Shown one piece after another: positions 61,362-64,000 of a DNA stretch of 64,000 nt. The DNA comes from Candidatus Zhuqueibacterota bacterium (GTDB taxonomy: Bacteria > Zhuqueibacterota > Zhuqueibacteria > Oceanimicrobiales > Oceanimicrobiaceae). Under the pieces are notes generated by a model. It was given only the letters and a program-made list of their open reading frames with translations, was not told the DNA's origin and did not search any database. The DNA is taken from NCBI GenBank assembly GCA_029261995.1, contig JAJDAF010000039.1:62001-126000 (forward strand), given 5' to 3'. How positions within the stretch are numbered: position 1 is the first letter of the stretch; every line of letters starts with the position of its first letter. A program made the position numbers and the translations under genes.

Positions 61362-62615
61362 TCAGGCTGGCATATTTGCCATTTCCTGGTGGTTGAGTTG
61401 GTCGCCCAGAAACAAGCTGTAAAGCTCTTCAGCGTTCTTCTTTAGATCAAATTCGCGCACAATCATCTCACGTCCCTCCGCCCCCATGTGCACGCGTAAC
61501 GCCCTGTCCTGAATCAGCCGCTCCAGAGCATCGGCAAAGGCACTTGAGTCTCCTGGTGTGAAAAGCAAGCCGGCCTTTTCATCCTCGACCAACTCCGGAA
61601 TGCCGGAAATTCGGCTGGCAACTACCGGTACGCCACATGCCATGGCTTCCATGAGCACCATCGGGATGCCTTCGCGCTTGCCGTTTGCGGTACGCACGCT
61701 GGCGAGCACTTTCACGTCTGCTTTGGCGAGAAATTCGAGTACTTGCGGGCGAGTCTGGCCACCGTGCACATGAAACCGCTCCGCGATACCGGATTGTTGA
61801 ATCTGCTGCTCCACCTGCGCTTGCACCGGCCCTGCGCCGATCAGGTGGACTTCAAACTGATGTCCCCGTTCAGCCAGAAGCTGGCACGCTTGGATGAGAT
61901 ATTTGTGGCCTTTAACCTCTTCGAATGAAGCCACGCATAGAATCTGGAAGATATCGTTGTCTTTATCCGGCGCAAAAGCAAAGAAATCCGACGAAACGCC
62001 GCAGTGCACCACTCGCACTTTTTCCCGGCAAGCTTCCCCGCTCTCTTTCACCATCATTTCCTTGTTGTATTGTGAGATCGCCACCGCAAACCGGGAAGCC
62101 CGCACTTTCTTGCCCAACATAGTACGGTCAACGTGGAGATCAGAACCGTGGGCAGTGAAGCTGAACGGAATCCCAGTCAGCCGGTTAATGATCAAAGCCG
62201 CCACGGCCGGGTGAGTCGCGAAATGGGCGTGCACATGCGTCACCTGCGTCCTGGCCATGTCATAAGCAAACTTGACGCTTTTCAAAAAGATGCCGAGCGC
62301 GCCGGAAAAAAAATTCATGCTGCCAAGCGTGCCTGCAAAAATCTCCACGACAGTTCTGAAGTACTTGCCCGGGCAGCAGCGAATAAACCGCCACTGTGCT
62401 TTCAGAATATCCATGGAAATAAATGGCTCAAAATGGGCCTCCTCTGTGAGTTCAAGCGCTTCTTTGTGCGCCCAGGGCTGCTTTTCTCGCAGGAGCGGAT
62501 AAATCTCGACCTGAGCCCCCATCTCGCGCATCGCCAGGATTTCGTACAGAATAAAGGTCTCCGTCAACTTCGGAAACCTGGACATGATGTAGGCTATTTT
62601 GGCGGGCTTATTCAT
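61362..62615 (-). CDS. Glycosyltransferase, GT4 family
   Basis: The 417-residue GT-B enzyme has KIAYIMSRFPKLTETFILYEI at the N-terminus, VTHVHAHFATHPAVAALI and FTAHGSDLHVD in the acceptor half, and the donor site ILCVASFEEVKGHKYLIQAC, EGIPMVLMEAMACGVPVVASRISGIPELVED with the E-x7-E motif. It resembles colanic acid-type and exopolysaccharide glycosyltransferases. It is followed by a 250-base gap before the AraC regulator, and preceded by a thymidylate-kinase-like gene in the same direction. Confidence 0.9.
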   Translation of the reverse strand: MNKPAKIAYIMSRFPKLTETFILYEILAMREMGAQVEIYPLLREKQPWAHKEALELTEEAHFEPFISMDILKAQWRFIRCCPGKYFRTVVEIFAGTLGSMNFFSGALGIFLKSVKFAYDMARTQVTHVHAHFATHPAVAALIINRLTGIPFSFTAHGSDLHVDRTMLGKKVRASRFAVAISQYNKEMMVKESGEACREKVRVVHCGVSSDFFAFAPDKDNDIFQILCVASFEEVKGHKYLIQACQLLAERGHQFEVHLIGAGPVQAQVEQQIQQSGIAERFHVHGGQTRPQVLEFLAKADVKVLASVRTANGKREGIPMVLMEAMACGVPVVASRISGIPELVEDEKAGLLFTPGDSSAFADALERLIQDRALRVHMGAEGREMIVREFDLKKNAEELYSLFLGDQLNHQEMANMPA

Positions 62616-62729
62616 CGTTGCGGGTCAACTCCATTTGTGAATTGCGAGGCGTAGCAGTCCGAGTTGAGCATGCGACTCGCCTTTTCGATTTCACCATTCA
62701 TCATAGACATTGCTCTGTTGTCCGCGGAC

Positions 62730-63425
62730 TCAGTCCTGGTTCCTGCTTGCTGACTCATAAAGCTGCTCAATGCTCCGCGTCACCGTGGCATAGACTTCAT
62801 CGACAGGTTGCGTTGCATCGATGGTGCGGAAATTACGGGTTTTTTCCCCTTGGGCGAGATACGCGGTGCGGCGGTCGCGCAAATACTCCAGATTTGCCTC
62901 CCCCTTGCGCGCAAACAAGACCTCAGCCGGCGCGTCGAGGAAAAGCACCAAATCCGGCTCCGGATAGAACTTGTGCAGACACCAGCGGTGGATTCTCTCT
63001 GCCAGCGGCAGTTCCTGACGAACGGCGTCAAAAGTGTCCTCGTCGAAATCGAATAGAAAATGGCGGTCATAGAGCACGACGTAGCCGCGCTTGCGGTAGA
63101 CCCAGGAAAGCAATTGGCGGTACCACTCTTCACCCAGTCGGTTGAAAAGGCGGAAGACATACCAGCCACTCTTCAGCAGTCCCTTTTTACCGCTGCTCTT
63201 GCGATCATGCAAAGAAATGGGCTTCTCGGCGCCGCCATTCCTGTTACGGTGTTTGATGTCTTTCACGAACTCAATCAGGCGCGAGGTCGGCAAGGCAACA
63301 TTGCTTGACTCGATATTGATGCCCATGTAGATGTATTTCATGGGCTTCGGGAAAGTCGCGCGTAGCCGGTCTGCAATGGTGGTTTTTCCGGCGCCGTCCG
63401 CACCAATCAAAGCGATTGAAATCAT
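62730..63425 (-). CDS. Thymidylate-kinase-like P-loop protein
   Basis: The 231-residue protein has a Walker A loop IALIGADGAGKTTIADRL, a DR motif in VVLYDRHFLFDFDED, a lid-like stretch and VLFLDAPAEVLFARKGE with the conserved Asp before the helix. It matches the thymidylate-kinase fold but is longer, with a basic insertion (IKHRNRNGGAEK). In surface-glycan clusters such proteins are often present with unknown substrates. It lies between a GT4 gene and a kinase-fold gene, all in one direction. Confidence 0.85.
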   Translation of the reverse strand: MISIALIGADGAGKTTIADRLRATFPKPMKYIYMGINIESSNVALPTSRLIEFVKDIKHRNRNGGAEKPISLHDRKSSGKKGLLKSGWYVFRLFNRLGEEWYRQLLSWVYRKRGYVVLYDRHFLFDFDEDTFDAVRQELPLAERIHRWCLHKFYPEPDLVLFLDAPAEVLFARKGEANLEYLRDRRTAYLAQGEKTRNFRTIDATQPVDEVYATVTRSIEQLYESASRNQD

Positions 63426-63499
63426 TCTATTGTTTTGTCCACAATAAGTATGTTATTGCCGGTAACACTCCGCCATCTATACTCCAGATTCATCGGGAG

Positions 63500-64000
63500 C
63501 TAACCGCACAGGTTTAGTTCGTCAAGATTTTCGAGCGAGTACCGCCACATCTGGTAATAGCGATTTTCCTGCAGCCAATTGAGGGTCTTGTCATCGAGGC
63601 TAAGAAGCTCGCTGCCGGGAGCCCGCAATCTCGCCATAAGCGTGGCGACGTAGCGGCTCCAGCAGACCACAAACAGCGGCCTGAGCAACCGCGGTTCCAA
63701 ATCGATTGTCGAACAATACTCCCGAACATACGGATACGCCCATGCTGATTCACCGAAAAAAGCTTTTTGAAACGCTAACAAATGCTCCTGCAGCGTGCCG
63801 GCATTGACATCGGCAAACGCTATGTAACTTTGGAAAAAAAACAGGTCCACGGCTGGCAGGCCGGCGGATTCAGCCAGTTCCCAATCGACGACTCCAATCC
63901 CAAGATCGTCTGAAATCAGAATATTGGGAGAGCTGTAGTCTCCGTGTTCAAACACAAGTGGCAGGTGAGCTGAGGCCAGCAAATCAATTTGACGCTGCGT
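63500..64000 (-). CDS. Aminoglycoside phosphotransferase-like (APH) protein, C-terminal part
   Basis: The reading frame is open to the right window edge, so only the C-terminal part of about 166 residues is seen. It carries the Brenner motif FEHGDYSSPNIL (catalytic Asp in HGD, then Asn) and VVDWELAESAG, the metal-binding Asp-Trp of APH/choline-kinase enzymes (PF01636). It would phosphorylate a small molecule, probably a sugar or alcohol in surface-glycan assembly given the neighbouring kinase-like and glycosyltransferase genes. An antibiotic-resistance role is not implied. Confidence 0.8.
   Translation of the reverse strand, partial: TQRQIDLLASAHLPLVFEHGDYSSPNILISDDLGIGVVDWELAESAGLPAVDLFFFQSYIAFADVNAGTLQEHLLAFQKAFFGESAWAYPYVREYCSTIDLEPRLLRPLFVVCWSRYVATLMARLRAPGSELLSLDDKTLNWLQENRYYQMWRYSLENLDELNLCG

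Noticed and set aside
63500-64000. Antibiotic resistance by an aminoglycoside phosphotransferase.
   Set aside because: The APH fold is shared by many small-molecule kinases, and the neighbours are glycan genes.

Overview
This 64 kb window is densely coding, has no gene-free stretch longer than about 260 bases, and contains no rRNA, tRNA, insertion sequence or CRISPR array that I can see. The gene content points to an uncultured bacterium of the Fibrobacteres-Chlorobi-Bacteroidetes (FCB) superphylum, probably a candidate lineage near KSB1 or Calditrichota rather than Bacteroidota proper. The signs are PorV/PorQ-family outer-membrane proteins, a protein with a C-terminal FlgD/type-IX-like sorting domain, DUF4835 and DUF4292 proteins, a Bacteroidetes-type pheA-aminotransferase pair, and Gram-negative GDP-heptose genes. 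The lineage is an inference.

Layout. 1-1.2 kb: start of an aromatic amino acid operon (leader peptide, attenuator, pheA, aminotransferase running off the left edge). 1.25-3.2 kb: a membrane protein and an orphan histidine kinase. 3.3-8.4 kb (+): a YfhO-type membrane protein, sulfotransferase, FemAB-like acyltransferase and methyltransferase. 8.4-25.1 kb (-): a large surface-glycan region with a flippase, glycosyltransferases, a WbpB-WbpD-like fusion, a polysaccharide deacetylase, two secreted beta-propeller proteins, a sulfatase-fold enzyme with a small partner, and the GDP-D-glycero-alpha-D-manno-heptose genes gmhB, hddC and hddA, headed by a DUF4292 lipoprotein and a TPR protein. 25.2-32.2 kb: isoaspartyl peptidase, DUF4835 protein, two outer-membrane proteins, a GT9-like protein and a diguanylate cyclase. 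32.2-35.2 kb (-): GT2, WbqC, DUF2064 and lipid kinase in a tight operon. 35.4-42.6 kb: a redox module (two c-type cytochromes, a cupredoxin, two related beta-barrels, a DUF3179 lipoprotein) next to an ECF sigma/anti-sigma pair. 42.7-45.6 kb: lipoprotein and a TonB-ExbD-ExbD-ExbB operon. 45.6-52.3 kb: S41 protease and a four-gene secretion operon (lipoprotein with AGDG repeats, Asp-box propeller with sorting tail, two PorV-like proteins). 52.4-64 kb: HAD phosphatase, DUF2914 protein, homocysteine methyltransferase/MTHFR, GH39, two small unknown genes, PdxB, a membrane-bound AraC regulator, GT4, a thymidylate-kinase-like protein and a kinase-fold protein cut by the right edge.

How the genes work together. 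Most of the window builds and exports the cell surface: sugar-nucleotide synthesis (heptose, probable diacetamido sugar acid), glycan assembly and modification, outer-membrane biogenesis and TonB energisation. The best regulatory find is a complete phenylalanine attenuator in front of pheA: a promoter, a 21-residue leader peptide with seven Phe codons, and mutually exclusive antiterminator and terminator hairpins. Other points of interest are the cytochrome-cupredoxin-barrel operon, a lipoprotein that seems to need a non-standard start codon, and a sulfatase-fold enzyme that lacks the sulfatase cysteine and is translated directly after a tiny ribbon-helix-helix-like protein.
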